DNA of 64,000 bases, taken from contig NC_088312.1 of assembly GCF_910592395.1 (NCBI RefSeq), forward strand, positions 4,464,001-4,528,000, written 5' to 3'. Below the pieces are notes generated by a model. It was given only the letters and a program-made list of their open reading frames with translations. It was not told where the DNA came from and searched no databases. The first letter of the stretch is position 1. Each line of letters starts with the position of its first letter. Position numbers and translations under genes: made by a program. This document shows positions 23,181-36,429 of this stretch, piece by piece. The stretch comes from Lineus longissimus. Its lineage: Eukaryota > Nemertea > Pilidiophora > Heteronemertea > Lineidae.

Positions 23181-25241
23181 ATCGCTATTCAAAGTTCGAA
23201 AGAGTTGTGTCTTCTACTCGGTTTGTAGTTTTCCGGCACAGGAATGTTGAAGCCTCGTTGATATGCCATTGGCCGAATGCTGGCAGCAGTTTGCAGGATC
23301 ATTGTTGCGGCGATGTCCGCAGAGCACAAAACTAAATCAAAGTGCTGAACGCGATCACAATAAAACGGAACTGCACGAACGTATATACATGCATAAAGTT
23401 AATACGGCGAATGAAATGTTTTTCTCAGGCGAAAACCCTCGAGGGAACGAAATCGCGATCTAATTCGGGCGTATTCACGCCATCCGACAAATATAATCAC
23501 AAAATACGAATTGACACAATACGACACAAAAAAACGAATGATTTCTCCAAAATGACGAAGATCTTATCTTTCCATCTGCCTAAACGTTGATTTTCGATGT
23601 TTGTTAGAAATTCAGAATTTTCTCGATGGAAAATGACACACACGCGAAACACTCTATCGTATTCCTCTCAGAACTGTGTGTGTGACGTCATCGCTCGCGC
23701 AAGCTGTCCTTATTAAAAGGGGCCTAATTTATTTCCCGCGTCTCTGTTCACCCTTTCGGGTCGGGTTTTTCAATACTTGCGGCTTCGTCAGAACAATCAT
23801 TGCGAAATACTCACTAACTGGAACAAAGTAACTACAAAAGATGCAATAATTTTACAGCGTTGTAATTGTATTTATTTATGAAATTATATCAATGTATGTT
23901 ACATGTAGTCTGAATTATAAATAAATGTGCTTTTAAAAAAAACAATAGTGCTCAGTTTGGTAAATCTTTTCTTGTCACATTGTTTTGGGTAGATTTGATA
24001 AAAACGGGCAACTTAAGGGTCTGGGGAAGGAGGTTCCACCCCATGCCCTGTTATGAAAATGTCATACTCCCGATTCCCATTCCGCGCTTTAGGCCAAATC
24101 CCCACACGATCCACTGCTCAGTCATCCTTGTCTCAAAATAATTTCGGCCAATCCCAGCATTCTGATAAAGCCCTCCTTAACCCCCCATCAAAACATCAAA
24201 TGATACTCCTATTCAAAAAGTTTCAAGGTAAAACAACCAATGATCACTCTGTATTCGGATCACCAGAGGGTTGACGCAGAGCACTGGTGTGAAAGGAAAT
24301 GCTGGTCTCCTGGTGAATAAGCCTGGTAAGAGAGGTTGAGCGTCAGGCGCACGATTCATCAAGGACAATATCAGTGGACATATCTGTCTTTTTTCTTCTG
24401 CAGTAGAGCGACGCCCTGAAATACGTAAACTGGATTCCCACCAAAAAAGAGTGTGAACCAGCCAAGGTAACGTGTCATCAGCAACAACTTTAATGTCATA
24501 TTGGGATCCCTTGGGGACAGGGCTATCCTGAGATGCTCTTCCAATTGTGCGGCAAGAGGGATTCTGGGAGGGTCAGCAGAGTCATTCTGATGGTCCTGAT
24601 TGACCTGAATACGAGACTGCGGCAGGGCTAAGCTGTTGGTTCCAGAGTTTAAAATGGTTTAACTTGTCGTGAGTGCCTTATATTCGGACGACTCAACACG
24701 GCAGCAATCAGTTCGACCAGCATCCTAACATTATGTCATCGTACTGGCCTTGTCCTAATTACAAATCCTTGAAAGGCATACTGGTGACCAAGTTCCGCAA
24801 CGGAATCGCATAATCAATAATCTTTCAAGGTTGATTTATAAAATTTTGAGATTTCAAAGAGTTTGAACTCTTCGAATGATATTGTGGTTGTTTGTTGCCT
24901 CGACATCATTTTCTCTGCTGAAAATGATCTTATCCCTTGTTTCGTTCGAATACAAAGCTATACTTACTGGAGACACCACGCAGTAGGAAGTGATTATGCT
25001 ACTGAATTCAATAATTATTGCATAAGCAGTATTTAAATGAGCTCTGGCGTCATCCTCTAAACGGTTTACATCACAAGGCAAGTTATTTTTGATTTTGTTG
25101 AGCTTAGAAGTGGACAGAAGTGAGCGTTATTCACACAGATAGTGGAAAGGAATTTTCGAAGAGATGCGAAAGAGCCGGTCGGAAGGTACTTGTAAAGCAA
25201 GCGGTAAGTGAAAAGAATCAGCCCTGCCGAATCTGTAGACT
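23181..25241. other. EXT2 3' UTR and intergenic DNA
   Basis: This 2-kb spacer holds the EXT2 3' UTR and the TRPA promoter. A short ORF-like exon starting with ATG at 25164 ends in a GTAAGTG donor (25203). It is out of phase with the next exon, so it is more likely 5' UTR of the TRPA gene. Nothing else coding is seen. Confidence 0.5.
23920..23925 (+). promoter_or_regulatory. Polyadenylation signal, EXT2
   Basis: A canonical AATAAA sits in an AT-rich stretch about 740 nt after the EXT2 stop. Another AATAAA at 23359-23364 could serve a shorter 3' UTR. Confidence 0.45.
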
Positions 25242-25289
25242 ATGTCCGTATTGACAAATTACATTTCTTTCCATTACAAGAAAAAAAGC

Positions 25290-28200
25290 ATGGAGAACGT
25301 GATTACGGATCTTGACCTGCTGTCTACTTTACCTAAAGTATCATTTGCCGACGTGAGCAAGAGGGTAAGGAAAGATCCTCCTCCACCTAAACCCACCAAG
25401 CCGCCAACGGCAAACTCAAAGATCAAGGTCACTGAAGATGTCATCACAAAGATCCGACAGGTAGGCCGACAACATTTTCCGTCGCCCAAACTTTGCAAGC
25501 ACCTTTATTGTAATAAGTATATACACGTGCACCAGCCGATCCAGGGGCAATATAGAGCTGTGTACGGTACCATCGATCGATAGACCGAAGTGATGGTCAA
25601 GTGAGATGGAGGCTCTGACAGAAAATTTCAAATGCGTTCCCGATGATAAGCAACCAAGAATGCCAAGAGACACGTTATGGGGTGTTTCGCTCGTTCGAAA
25701 AATCTGAATATGCATGCAATCTCTTCATGATTTTTCATTCCCAATTTGATTTCTTCATTTCAGTACTCTAGAAATGGTATCATCGAAGACCTGGATTCCT
25801 TTCTCCGTCAACTTCAACAGAGGGAAATCATCTCCGCCATTCACGAGGAGAATGCGGGCAATGACAGCCCTCTTCATATCGCCGCAAGATACCAGCACTT
25901 TTCAATGGTCAAATATCTAGTACAGAATGGGGCAGGTGAGATACGTTTGAAGCTGCTGTGTATTCCCAAACGAATTCGCGTTGTACCATCTTTTCTGCTG
26001 TACATCATCTTCCAATTGCTTTTATAGTTGTAACTTATACATCTCTGGTACATGTACATGTACATTTATATTTCATTCCAGACGTCAACATCGAAGGCGA
26101 ACAAAACGCTACTCCATTACAATCTGCGGCTAGTTCACATCGAAAGGTAAATATCAATAAAATTTGAATAAAAGCAGGTTTATTAATTGATATGTTTCAG
26201 TTACAATGTAACTTAAATCCGACCTAATTCTCTCCTCTCCTGGCTACATGTACGCGCGTTTTGTTTCTAAAACAATTGATGTCAAAAGACAATGGTAAAC
26301 TCATTAAATTGATTAAATGTATCACAACATCATCGGTGTCACGATATAAGTTTGGGCGACCTTGCATCTATCAACCTTGTCAAAGGTCAAGGTCTATTCG
26401 AGTTTAGATGCACGAATATATGACGAAAGACTGATATATTTTTCGCAGGTCTCATGTCAAGAAGATAGCGCCGCCCGCGGAAGAAAAGAATCGATTACGG
26501 AAGAACAGTTGATTTTGCGCTACCTTTTCGAGAAAGGCGCCTTGAAAAAGACAGATCAGTATGGGCGGGCAACACTACTATACATGAGTGTGTGTGAAGC
26601 CAAGATGCACGCAGAGGATCTGCTCTACATTGAGAGGAAGTGGAAAGAGAACAAAAGCGAGGTAATCACCTCAACTATTCTCAAAGGAATCGATTTCCAA
26701 AACCGGATGACCAGAACTGACCATCGGTAACCCGGACATATCTAATGCGAAAAAAATGTATATCTAATCTATATCTATTCACAGTTCCAATACATAATGA
26801 AAGACGAGCAGTGGCGGGCCTCTATCGCAGAATCCCTCGAATACCAAGAGGAAAACATCATTCGGTTCCTATTTGACTGTGGAGCTGACTTGAGGAAACT
26901 GGATACAAATGGGCGTACCGCCCTGCACTATGCCAGCATCTGGGGGAACGCTAAGGCTGCCAAGGATTTACTTCAAGTTGAGAGAAGATGGAAGGAGAGG
27001 AATATCGTAAGTGCTCTCGGAAGGAGCTTGATTACTGTAAATGTAGCTTTACACCAACCAAAATGGGCAAATACAGAAGTCGGTGAGTCCAATGCTCTTT
27101 AGGTTCGTATCGCATTATTAAGGGCAAGACTTCAAAGGTTACGACAATCTCAATAAACATTTTGGACAGAGCAGGTCTATGCACGAAGTGCTACCAAAAC
27201 CCACCTTGACGACACTTAATGTTTTGGTAGTGGTGTTTGGGGGGGGGGGGGGGGGGGGAGAAGTCAACTACCATCAACCAGCAAACTAATTAGTGTCGAT
27301 TTATGACTGTAGGTTAGATGGTCTATTCTCAGTGCCACCGACGATCAAAAGATGTCTGCACTTCATTTAGCCATCTTGCATAACAATGACGACGTTGCCT
27401 CATTTCTCATTGACAACATCAATAAAATTGATGATGTCACATGGAAGGACATCGGAGGTTCGACTCCGCTTCATTACGCCTGTATCAATGGATCTGTGGA
27501 TATTGTTCAACAACTTTTCTCATTAGAGGAGCGACTGTCTCCAAATGACGAACAGTCTTGGGTACGTACATAGCTGGTCTTGTAGAAAAATCCTCTAATA
27601 CATGTATATGATTTTGTTGCACCCGAACTTTAATCTTAAAGTATCTGCTGTCCTTGGCTCCAAGTCGAGTTCACACATGAAGTAACTCGTCCTTTAATAG
27701 TTGAGACAAACATCTTCCGCTTCTCCTATATTAAATGAAAGGACGCAGGACGACGATCATCTACACTTTCTCTTGTCAGCACTTCTTTAGTTAACAAACT
27801 GCTTGTCCATTGAGAGCACGTATCATATTAATTCCGGTCATTTCTAAGGCCATGTAACAGGTGAAATTTCGGTGAATCCGACATTTGCCTCAACCAACGG
27901 CAAGCTCATAAGGTTTCTTGTTCTCTAGATGGTGAACATAATAGATAGCGAAGGGAACACTGCTCTCCATCTGGGAATAGAAAACCGCCATCGAGAGGTC
28001 GTCAGGATATGCATCGAGAAAGGTTTGGGCAATGAGCACAATGCGTGCAATGTGTTAATACGTCTTTAAGAAATAGGAACATGAAACTACCTCGTAAAAG
28101 TGACAATTCTGCGTTTGTGGTTGCTCTATCTGATTCATGTTCATCCTTTTACGAACTTCGAATTCCAAATGATCTAGCAACGCCGGTGAAAATGGCAACA

Positions 28201-31200
28201 TGCGACAGTCGATCTTACTCGGATTGCAAAATCTTATATCAGCTTAGTCCTAAAACTATTTTGCTTGCATCTTTCATCCATCAGATGTTCATCATCAGTA
28301 ATGTCAGTGAGGTGTTTAGATTATGTTTTGATCACTGTCATTATGTTCCATTTTCAAAGTTTTCGCAATTCAAGGTGCCGATATGACCATTCCCCGGATG
28401 GACAGGAATACGACTCTTCATGTAGCTGCTTTGCTTGGCGATCTTGAAACGGTTCGATTACTGTTGGATAACAATGCACCGGTTAACGTCAGCAATGCCA
28501 AGGAAGAAACCCCACTACACTTAGCAACTGGAGCAGACCACCACCATGTTTGCCGAGAACTCATCGAGAGATCGGAGGACCGGTATGTGTTTATCAGGCA
28601 ATAGGCAGGGATGTTGAGATTGAATAACTTATTCTCAAACTCATACGCTTACACTCTGTAGATTTTATACTTTCGTCACCTCAATATAAAAAAGAAGCCA
28701 AAACGCCTTTCTGCAAGGCACTGTTTTACATTCTTTTCCTCTTTTGAACATCGCCGTTACTATTGCTTTAATGAAAGTAGCGTTACCAATATTTTTATCA
28801 TGAAAATACGATATCTGCTTTGTTTTTTAAAGGAAGGCACTTATGGAAAAATCGGATAAACGTGGACTCACTGCACTGCTCTTGGCTACAGTTAATTGCT
28901 CGCAAAAGACCTTGGACGTTTTGCTACAGGCAGGTGCTGATGTGTCAGCGACTGATAAAGAGGACAGATCAGCTCTATACATGCATTTGGCGACTCCAAC
29001 AGATAACCTAACGGCATTGGAGGTACATGTGATTCAACCTACATACCGCTACACACCTCGTTTTGACAAGTTGTCCATTTGAGAGCACACCGGTTACACA
29101 TTAAGGTGTTCTCTTCCTGACCGTATATCAACGGCTTTAGACCAGAGCTAGATGTCTCGTGCAAGGTAATGGTACTGTCGTTACGATTTCAATGTGAAGA
29201 AATGTGTCAGGTGATATGTTTTTGGTCATATTGATGAAGTAGAAATGTTTTTTCATTGCCCAATTTGTATCTTCAGAACCTTCTCGCTGACCAGGGTATA
29301 GATGCAGGTGACTTGTTCGAGTTGAAGGATAGATACCTCAATACACCTCTTCACATCACCTCAAAGAGTGGAAACGTCCGGATCATCAAGGTAATAGTAA
29401 CCAGGCTTCTTGCATCGAGACGATAACGTACCAAAGTTTTAAAATGGTTGCCGCACTGAAGATATTTTGTTAACGGAACGGATGAGTTTAGAAATTACGT
29501 TAGTTCACGGTTTGTTAGACATTGCTCCGAAATTAACATGTGACACTTGCAGTTATTTTATTATCTCTCTAGTCTGGTACCAACATTCTGGTTCACAGGA
29601 TTACTGACATTGGCTAATTGTAGTTGCTGTACCTCGCCAGTGGTTAATTGCTGTTTTTGTATCTCACCATTCGCTATTTCTAGTTTCTTCTCGACATGAG
29701 CCAAAGTGCCGAGTCCCTCCGTCAGGGTCTGTCCATAGTCCACAGGAAGGATAAAGATGCCAACACAGCCCTTCATCTTGCTGCATTGTCAGGTCACAAA
29801 GATGCTGTGGAAATCTTGATCAACGCTGGGGCAAAGCTGGAATCAAGGTATTCGGCAAGAATAGTACCTAGTACATTGCACTTTCTGTGGAATTCGTATT
29901 ACTGGGAGTTGTGACCCCTAAGACTAAGTAACACTACATTTCGTAGGTTCGTACCTTTTTCGCAAAACCAAATCCCGTTGCACACTTCATGACACGTCAG
30001 ACCGTCGCAATTCGTAGCTCGTCGTTTGTAGGAGCTGCGAAACCTGCCTCCTATTAACATTTTAGTTGAAATTAAAACCCTTGCGTGCTTTGTTCCCAAT
30101 TTTAGGAACACAGATGGCTGGAAACCTCTCCACTACGCTGCAGTCAACGGGTTCGCAGATATCTGCGAGATATTGCTGAAGAAAGGATGTGTAGTTGATC
30201 CCATAGAAAAAACCAAGTCAACTCCTCTCCATCTTGCATCGTCCGATGGCCATTGCGAGGTAGTGCGATTACTCCTGAAGTGGCGCGCGGATGTTTGCCG
30301 GACTGACCATAACCACCACAACTGTTTGGATCTTGCCATCAACAGTGCACACAAGTAAGGGATTCCTCTTATCACATCTCATTGCAACTGCTGAAAGAAG
30401 TCAGCCTGCCTTTTGGTTTTATCATTGATAATTTGTCCATTACTAGACTCACTTCCGGTTTCGATTCTCGGATGTCGGACATATTGTTGAGGCTGAATAA
30501 CACGTACAGAAAAACATGTCGTTCCTGTTTTCTAGCGCTACCAAAACATTGAGTTGAAACAGACAGGAACGGAATCTCTCAAAAACGTTACACCGGCATT
30601 GCCACCCGAACCGCCCATTCGCTGATTTAATCACTAAGATCTTAGTCATTAACAGCTGCCTTATCCACAAAGCAATAATAAATGGAAGCAGCTTAAGGTT
30701 ATTGTTGCATTTGTCTTTACCAGAGATGTAGCAATGGCCATACTCGACGGTGATAACTGGCGACAGGCCCTCGATAATGAAACATTACCAAGGCAGACCA
30801 CAACGGGAAATGAGAGGTACGTATCATATCATGATGACCATAATGGAAGAGACTGGCCTCCTTGGCTCTGGTCAACATTTAGGCTATAGGAAAACTCCGA
30901 TATCAAACTGGGTAGTCCGGGCTCGGTAGCCGGGTAATGGCGATCAGACTAGAAGACGAAAACTTTACGGTGATATCTGACCGAAGACGGAGCGCTGAGG
31001 GAATTCAAGGTCATTCATCACCCTCAACGGCCTTGAAGTGCTTTTCTTTGGTAGTCAAATTGATCTCGTCCATTTTAACTTTTGGCCTACATGTATTAAC
31101 TGTTTTTGTAACTTAATTCATGTTACACAGGAATCAAGGATGGAGTACACCATTTCGGAAACTGATAAGATTCATGCCAGGTAAGTGTGCGCTGCACTCG

Positions 31201-34200
31201 ATTGCATCAATTGCCCTACATGTATAATCATGAAAATGATAATTCTTGGTTTGATGACTGATTTGTAGCCTCTTGGGTGACAATATGCATCAGTTTATTG
31301 TTTTAAAGTTGTGATTGTATCAGAGATTGCAAGGCAAAGCTATCTCTCATTTTAATTCCAGATGTAGCAGAGTACGTTTGTAACAAATGCATTAGTGCCA
31401 AACCGTTCACCAAATCTATCACAACACGTCAACGAGATAAGGACGAAGATGAGACTGTTCACTGTTACTCCATGTTGCGAATCTTAAACTCTGCAAAGAA
31501 GCAGGAAGATGCAGGCTCATCAGGGCGGGAACATCATCAACCGGAGATGCTGTACTGCGATTACGAATTCGTCGACAATACCATGAGGAGAGAGCAAATT
31601 CGAAGCAAAGGTAAGAGAAAGAACGTTAGGGCTGGCCTAAACCGTCATGAAGCTTCAAATGATCCAATTTAAGTCACGTTTAGGTTATGGTTGACGAAAG
31701 TGCTGTTGCGTTTCCGAGATTGCAGTGGCTTTCTGGCACATCTTATCTCGGCCAGTTGTTGTAGTTGCGGGAAAAACGACCCCAAGGTGTAATGTCATTT
31801 TATGTTTTGTACCCAAACAGCAGATCTTCTTCAACTGGCAAAAAGTGGGCTACCGGCAGTCAAAGACAATTACGCTGTTTCTACACCGACCAAATTTGTT
31901 TAAGAATATTACTAGAATGAGTTCATTTTATTTATAAAATTTCAATATTCCAGATTTCACCTTCTCGGACTATGGTCAGAAGAGAAGTGGGAGCACCGAT
32001 CCAACGCTATCCTTCTGCCATCCTTTGCAAAGTGGCGGCGCCATCCCGTCGTGTGTTGGCGTGCCTGTTCCTGGCCAGAAACCCTTCTCTGAAGTTTCAT
32101 CTTCTCGCGTAAAGAAGGATCACTGCCTGATGATTATGGTGAGAATATCACTTATTGGCCATTTTGCAAAGTTCAGGTTTCAGAACCTGAAGTACATGTA
32201 TGTCAACTTCAAAACATTGCATTGCAGTTATTCTATAGGCAGATGTGTCACCGGTCACGGCGTGACAATTTATCATAAAGTAAGGATCAGTGAGGGAAGG
32301 TTTGCAACAGACAGATTTACCATTTGACCACTGAGTACCTGCAAATGAGTCCCCAGAATTGTTTCTCTGTAACACAACTGCACTGGAGATGGACATCAAC
32401 CTCCTTGTGCGGGTTTTGCGATAACTAACATGATAATCAGGTATTTTAGCTGGATACATGGTCTTATCTTTTCAGGTGAAGCACAGAAGAGAAAAGCTTT
32501 TGACCCATCCGTTGACGTCATCGCTGCTGCGGCGAAAATGGAATGATTTTGGCCGTTACATCTACTACAGTGTGCTCTGCATCTACCTTCTCTTTGTCTT
32601 CTTCCTCACTGGGTACATCATGTCGACGATAAAGATGTCACCGTATCAATTCAGAAACCTGACCAATTTGGAGTCCTACAGTGAGGCCTACTCACTCTGT
32701 GAGAAGGTGAAATTGTTAAAGGAATCAAGGGGAGAGGACATAGGACTTCCGACATTTGCATTGATTTCAAAATTTGCAATCATGGGTTTGGCGGCGTATC
32801 AGGTGTTCTTCGAGGTTTTACAAATCCTCATCGCCAGAAAGAGCTATTTCAAATGGGAAAACATCTTGAAATGGTTGACATATACCACGGCGTTTCTGCT
32901 TGTGATTGACATCGAGGAGCCATGTCAGGGAGAGACAGGACTAAGATTGGTAAGCGGGTGTGAACAACATGAGCATGAATTTCTATCACATTGATGTGTA
33001 ATTACAAGCAGTTCCTCATGATGCGGAAAAGAACCGCCGGGCGAGCAGTCGACTTAACGCTTTCAGCGTATTTCTGCAAACGGGACGGCACGAATGCGAC
33101 TGATAATACTAACTTACATGCACATGTAAGTAAGTATTTACCATTCATTTCTTCAGGACTGGCAGTGGCAGCTCGGAGCGATATCCATCTTCTGGGCCTG
33201 GGTCAACCTCGTCCTGTACATTCGCCTGGTCCCCGTGTTCGGAATTTACGTAATGATGTTTACCAACATCCTACGCACGTTCTTGCGATTCTTCCCCGTG
33301 TTCTTTCTCTTTGTCGTTGCATTTGCTCTTTCATTCCACACACTACTTGCGAATCAGGTAAGCTGTATTTGATAGACATGCACCATCAAGAAACTCCTTA
33401 AAATGACAGCTCTTTTAAGCTACCTTTGTTCCTTCATCGATATCTCCATCTGGCATCTTCCCGCCCATTATTGTTTGTGTTTGTGTGGTCATCAACATGA
33501 GCATCACTTCATATACCCAGTGATACTCTTTTTAAATCAATTCCCAGTTAAAGTAGGATCGACTAATTTTTGAGTTGCAAAACACACAATTAGAGTGGTA
33601 TTCCGAATTAATTCATGTTCTTTTAAGTAACTATTTGCGGGCACTAATACCACTTTGTGTATGCTAACTTTTGCCGCTCACTAAATGCCATACACCATTA
33701 AAGCTTTAGTGCTACATGTATTTTGACAAATTATCGTTTCGCCAAACTTGTTTTTTTCTAGACTCCATTTAGCACAGCGATTCGCTCTCTCACCAAAACA
33801 TCCGTCATGATGATCGGGGAGCTCGACTACGGAGATATCTTTAACGCTCAAGAGGAAGCCCTTAACGACAGGAGTGTGAAGTTATGGTATGAGGTGGCAA
33901 CACTCATACAGTTCTTCCTCTTCCTCATATTCATGTCCATTCTCATCATGAACTTACTGGTAAGCAGTATTCAACTTTCATAACATAAAACATAAATTCC
34001 AAACCAGACGAATAAAGCTTTAGAGACATTTATTCCTTTTAAGTTGACTTTTTTGTGTCAGTTAAGTGTATTTTCCTTGTTGGCAACAGGTTGGTCTGGC
34101 CGTCGACAACATCAGTGCTGTTCAGGGAGAAGCTCAGATGGAAACATTAGCTATGCAGGTAGTATATTTTCAATTCTTTATGTCCAACCCCGCTTCTACC

Positions 34201-35114
34201 GTCATACCTTCTTCCCCATACCATGCAAATATTCATCAAGTACGTTTTTATGGGCTGTGAAAAGGTACCTACTTCAATGATATTGCTGAAAGGCCATTTG
34301 TTTCGATGAATATCCATATAATTGCTGTACTAAACGGAGAGAGATTCCGTGATGTTAAACTATCCCCCACATTCATCTCAATTTGGCCTCTTAAATCACG
34401 AATTATTTGCCATTTCTTACATTCCACCTCAAAATTGTACAGGTTGAGTTCCTTCTTGATGTAGAACTCCTCCTCGGCGCGCTGGACAACCGGGAGAAGG
34501 AGAGGCTCCGAATCAGGGAAGATGTGCTGGAGAAGGACAGGGAAGATAACTGGTTTAGGGGCATGTTCCCCGCCAGGGGAATCCTATCGACTTCATCAAT
34601 CATAGCATCGTTGAAACCTGAATTGGTAACTACTTGATGATTTAGACTATTTTCTGTGACTCCTATTGTAGTCCAATTGGCACTAAACAACGATAGTACG
34701 CTTTTATACCTAAGTCACTTTCATAGACTCGTTTTCCTTCATAGTTAGCAATCAGTGCTGGGTGCGCCAAAAATAGCCATCTAGACTATCTGTTTGGCGC
34801 CGGCAGTTTCATCAGCTCGTTAATGTTAGCTTCATGGCGAAAGGAAACGTAAGGCAATTTGCCATGACGTCAGAATGTGTGGCAACTATCCGGGAATCGG
34901 GATACATACTGATATTACTTTTGTAAGTTCAGACATTGTGTATGTTCAAGCCTAATTGGAGGCTAATATATCCGATTCTTCATTCCAGACAGACCAGGAA
35001 AGAATCGAAGAAGAACAGAAAAAGATCGTAACACAAGTTGATAAAATGGACGTAAAGTTGACGGAAATGACGCAGATGATGCGCACCGGTTTCAGAAATC
35101 GGATTGAATCCTGA
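25290..35114 (+). CDS. TRPA1: TRPA-family ankyrin-repeat cation channel, complete
   Basis: A plasma-membrane sensory cation channel. Twenty-two in-phase coding exons: 25290-25460, 25764-25935, 26082-26146, 26449-26661, 26785-27006, 27313-27561, 27929-28022, 28375-28582, 28833-29022, 29277-29390, 29684-29847, 30106-30354, 30724-30816, 31131-31180, 31362-31610, 31954-32138, 32476-32949, 33157-33357, 33762-33959, 34090-34158, 34443-34625 and 34989-35114. They give 1312 residues (human TRPA1 about 1120). ATG 25290 has a strong context; ATG 25242 would add 16 residues. About 14 ankyrin repeats fill residues 75-720. A TRPA signature MPDVAEYVCNKCI and the linker motif CLMIMVKHRREKLLTHP lead to S1-S6 (about 915-1200). 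The pore reads MMIGELDYGDIF, where human TRPA1 has GDINY. S6 ends ILIMNLLVGLAVDNI, and a charged C-terminal coiled coil follows. Orthology to TRPA1 rather than another TRPA branch is not proven. AATAAA is at 35165. Confidence 0.93.
27239..27258 (+). repeat. Poly-G tract (20 G) in a TRPA intron
   Basis: An uninterrupted run of 20 G lies about 55 nt before an exon acceptor. It could form G-quadruplex structure in the nascent RNA or be length-polymorphic. A similar 15-G run lies at 13573-13587. Confidence 0.9.
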
Positions 35115-36141
35115 ACTGAAAGTAGGCGACTTCTGTCATACTATCTCCTGTCACCGTTGGAATGAATAAATGGTGCACTCTAGGCACTGTGATGACTATG
35201 CTCTTCGTCTTTTTTTGCCCAATTCCGGAGCGAAAGGTCTTTGAATTTGAGACTGGTCGCAAACGCTGAATTAAAAACCACTTGTACTGTCAACGTATAA
35301 TCACTCCTAAAGTTGCGACCAAACGCAAGTCTTGACTCACATACGATCTGTCATCTCTATTAATTCCAATCACTGCGTATGAGTGTACCAACTGGCTAAG
35401 ACCGAGGCCAAGGCCAAACCGGAAGTACAAAATTATCTTAACATTATTGTTAGAATAAAACAAGAGCTTATTTGTTTTGCTCACCGCTTTCAATATAGAT
35501 TTTCTAAACTTTCATCAAAGCCTCTGGCCAAGCAATCTCTCTTTGATTAACTTCAGTATTTATCTTAATATACTAAAGTTATCTTAAGGCATATTAATTC
35601 CGAATACAATAAGAGCAATCATAAATGTCTGTCCTCCCTGAAGGACCAGGCAGTGCGAAGCGGAGACTGGCGCGACACGTTGAGATGGTGAGAATTTATG
35701 TTTGAAGTGAGTCAGCATGTTCAAGGGTTCAGAACCGTTGACGCTAATTCATTTGTAGATGTCCCCTGCATCGCTGGTGCGAACAATCGATTGTGGTATG
35801 CAGAACATACGGTACGTCGGTTGCTTCTAACGGCTGCCGTACGTGGTGCTCGCAAACTAGAAATGTTCACCACTGAAAACAATCTGGCAATGATATAACA
35901 CTGGTGGCTAGAGGTATTCCGGTGTGAAAAGCGTTGTGGTTGCATTGGCAATAGGAAGATTGAAGGGATGCCTCCTAGCTCCTGTGGATACCTGGACAGG
36001 GCGTCAAACGAATCTATTAAGTGAGATCATTGTGTGTCCGTTAATTTTTCGGTTTCTCAGGATTATTTGGCTATTTGCCATCATGCTAACGATGTGCCAA
36101 TGTGGGAGACCATCTATCATGCTGTTTGACTTGATAGTGAA
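35115..36141. other. Intergenic DNA, no gene seen
   Basis: After the TRPA poly(A) signal this spacer contains only short random ORFs. It should hold the promoter of the next gene if the exon at 36276 is real. Confidence 0.45.
35165..35170 (+). promoter_or_regulatory. Polyadenylation signal, TRPA gene
   Basis: AATAAA lies 51 nt after the TRPA stop codon, implying a very short 3' UTR. Confidence 0.6.
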
Positions 36142-36147
36142 TATAAA
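36142..36147 (+). promoter_or_regulatory. Possible TATA box
   Basis: TATAAA followed by TCCCGGG lies about 130 nt upstream of the candidate signal-peptide exon. This is consistent with a short 5' UTR starting near 36170. Confidence 0.25.
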
Positions 36148-36275
36148 TCCCGGGCTTGAATAATGGTGTTCAATTTCAGATTACTTCTCGAGTAGACTGG
36201 ACGGAAGTTAACCCGATTTCTACGGACCACATCATTGTCGTAGTACAAGTGATAACCACTGGCGTTGATAGCACA

Positions 36276-36429
36276 ATGCGTGGTAACCTATTAGTTCTAT
36301 TACCCAATGTGACATTTTTAATACTTGTATCTTTGCAATTTTGGCAATTGACGGACAGTACCTATATAAGGAGACACTCAAGTAGCGTGGTGTATCGCAA
36401 CCCCGGCCACAGAACCACAACACGACCAG
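36276..36429 (+). CDS. Candidate first coding exon with signal peptide (probably of the LDLa gene)
   Basis: The ATG at 36276 (A at -3) opens a 51-codon exon. Residues 1-28 form a strong signal peptide (MRGNLLVLL, then LILVSLQFWQLTDS). A basic, Ser/Thr-rich stretch follows (YIRRHSSS, RTTTRP) and ends at a good donor, CCAG/GTATGT, in phase 1. No downstream partner is found within 16 kb. The next phase-1 acceptor that continues in frame is the small exon at 52445, which leads into the LDLa exons. The signal peptide and donor are direct observations; the link to the LDLa gene is inference. It could instead be the start of another small secreted protein. Confidence 0.4.

Noticed and set aside
25164-25203. 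Upstream coding exon for the TRPA gene
   Set aside because: Its donor phase does not match the acceptor at 25280, so it would shift the frame; treated as possible 5' UTR.
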